A stretch of 6,595 bases of DNA from Microcaldota archaeon (GTDB taxonomy: Archaea; Micrarchaeota; Micrarchaeia; Anstonellales; Bilamarchaeaceae), in the NCBI GenBank assembly GCA_018813445.1, contig JAHJBR010000019.1:1-6595 (forward strand), in the 5' to 3' direction. Positions 6,471-6,595 of the stretch are shown here, piece after piece (within the stretch, counting starts at the first letter, position 1; the number at the start of each line of letters is the position of its first letter). Both the position numbers and the translations under genes were made by a program. The notes under the pieces were generated by a model. That model saw nothing but the letters and a program-made list of their open reading frames with translations. It ran no database searches and was not told the origin of the DNA.

Positions 6471-6595
6471 TCAGTTCACCGCTGCCTCAAGATCAAGTGG
6501 GCTTGTGGGGATCATTGTCTCCCATTCAAACGCCCTGAGCATCTGTTCGGCATGGTCGCGCAGCTCGGTGGAGTTCATGGTGGTGGATGCAGGCA
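6471..6595 (-). CDS. C-terminal end of unknown protein (rest outside window)
   Basis: The last 41 codons of a frame that enters from the right edge and stops with TGA at 6473-6471, one base before the ATPase ATG. The visible residues include ELRDHAEQMLRAFEWETM, a probable amphipathic helix, and end SPLDLEAAVN. No membrane segment is seen and the family is not recognised. By hand count the stretch is about 57% GC, with GC-rich codons such as CTG, GCG and CGC, clearly above the rest of the operon. An internal ATG at 6578 could start a 35-residue peptide, but the frame is open beyond it, so a longer gene is more likely. The one-base spacing argues that it is the upstream partner of the ATPase in one operon. 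Confidence 0.55.
   Translation of the reverse strand, partial: PASTTMNSTELRDHAEQMLRAFEWETMIPTSPLDLEAAVN
6476..6480 (-). promoter_or_regulatory. Shine-Dalgarno site of the ATPase gene
   Basis: On the minus strand this reads GGTGA, six bases before the ATG at 6469. It lies inside the last codons of the upstream gene, which suits coupled translation and supports the chosen start. Confidence 0.5.

Noticed and set aside
1..6595. CRISPR array, tRNA, rRNA, insertion sequence or attachment site
   Set aside because: No regularly spaced repeats, cloverleaf sequence, transposase motifs or flanking inverted repeats were seen, and the window is almost fully coding.

Overview
The window reads as archaeal. 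The left-edge gene is an FtsZ of the archaeal FtsZ2 type. The start sites that can be judged carry Shine-Dalgarno sequences (GGTGATC, GAGGTG, GGTGA) that match the archaeal 16S rRNA 3' end. Two intergenic stretches hold TATA-like boxes, one with a purine-rich BRE-like flank, and transcripts appear to end at T-runs. The lineage cannot be fixed from this sequence. A small-genome DPANN-type or euryarchaeal lineage would fit, but that is a guess. Most genes are AT-rich (one sampled stretch is about 32% GC), while the last 125 bases are about 57% GC by hand count.

Layout. Positions 1-828 (+) hold the C-terminal 275 residues of FtsZ2. They are followed by a T-run, an imperfect 13-bp hairpin with a second T-run, a TATA-like box, and a 50-codon gene (982-1134, +) with a very good Shine-Dalgarno sequence. 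The rest of the window, 1160-6595, lies on the minus strand and converges on the small gene across a 25-bp gap. In transcription order (right to left) it holds: the 3' end of an unknown GC-rich gene (6471-6595); a 525-residue HerA/VirB4-superfamily ATPase (4892-6469); a 129-residue zinc-ribbon protein with two membrane helices (4443-4832); a coiled-coil protein with a C-terminal winged helix (3696-4427); and an 840-residue membrane protein with a large extracytoplasmic part and a cytoplasmic C-terminal domain (1160-3682). Junctions are tight (1, 59, 15 and 13 nt), so this looks like one operon, with a probable internal promoter in the 59-nt gap.

How it may work. The minus-strand cluster combines a hexameric-type motor ATPase, a small membrane-anchored zinc protein, a cytoplasmic coiled-coil/winged-helix protein and a two-pass protein with a large ectodomain. 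This is the make-up expected of a membrane-spanning machine, such as a DNA- or protein-translocation or cell-surface assembly system powered by a HerA/VirB4-like motor. Only the ATPase family is clear from sequence. The other proteins match nothing I can name, so the machine is an inference from gene content and spacing. This is the most interesting part of the window. FtsZ lies on the opposite strand, and a functional link is not shown.
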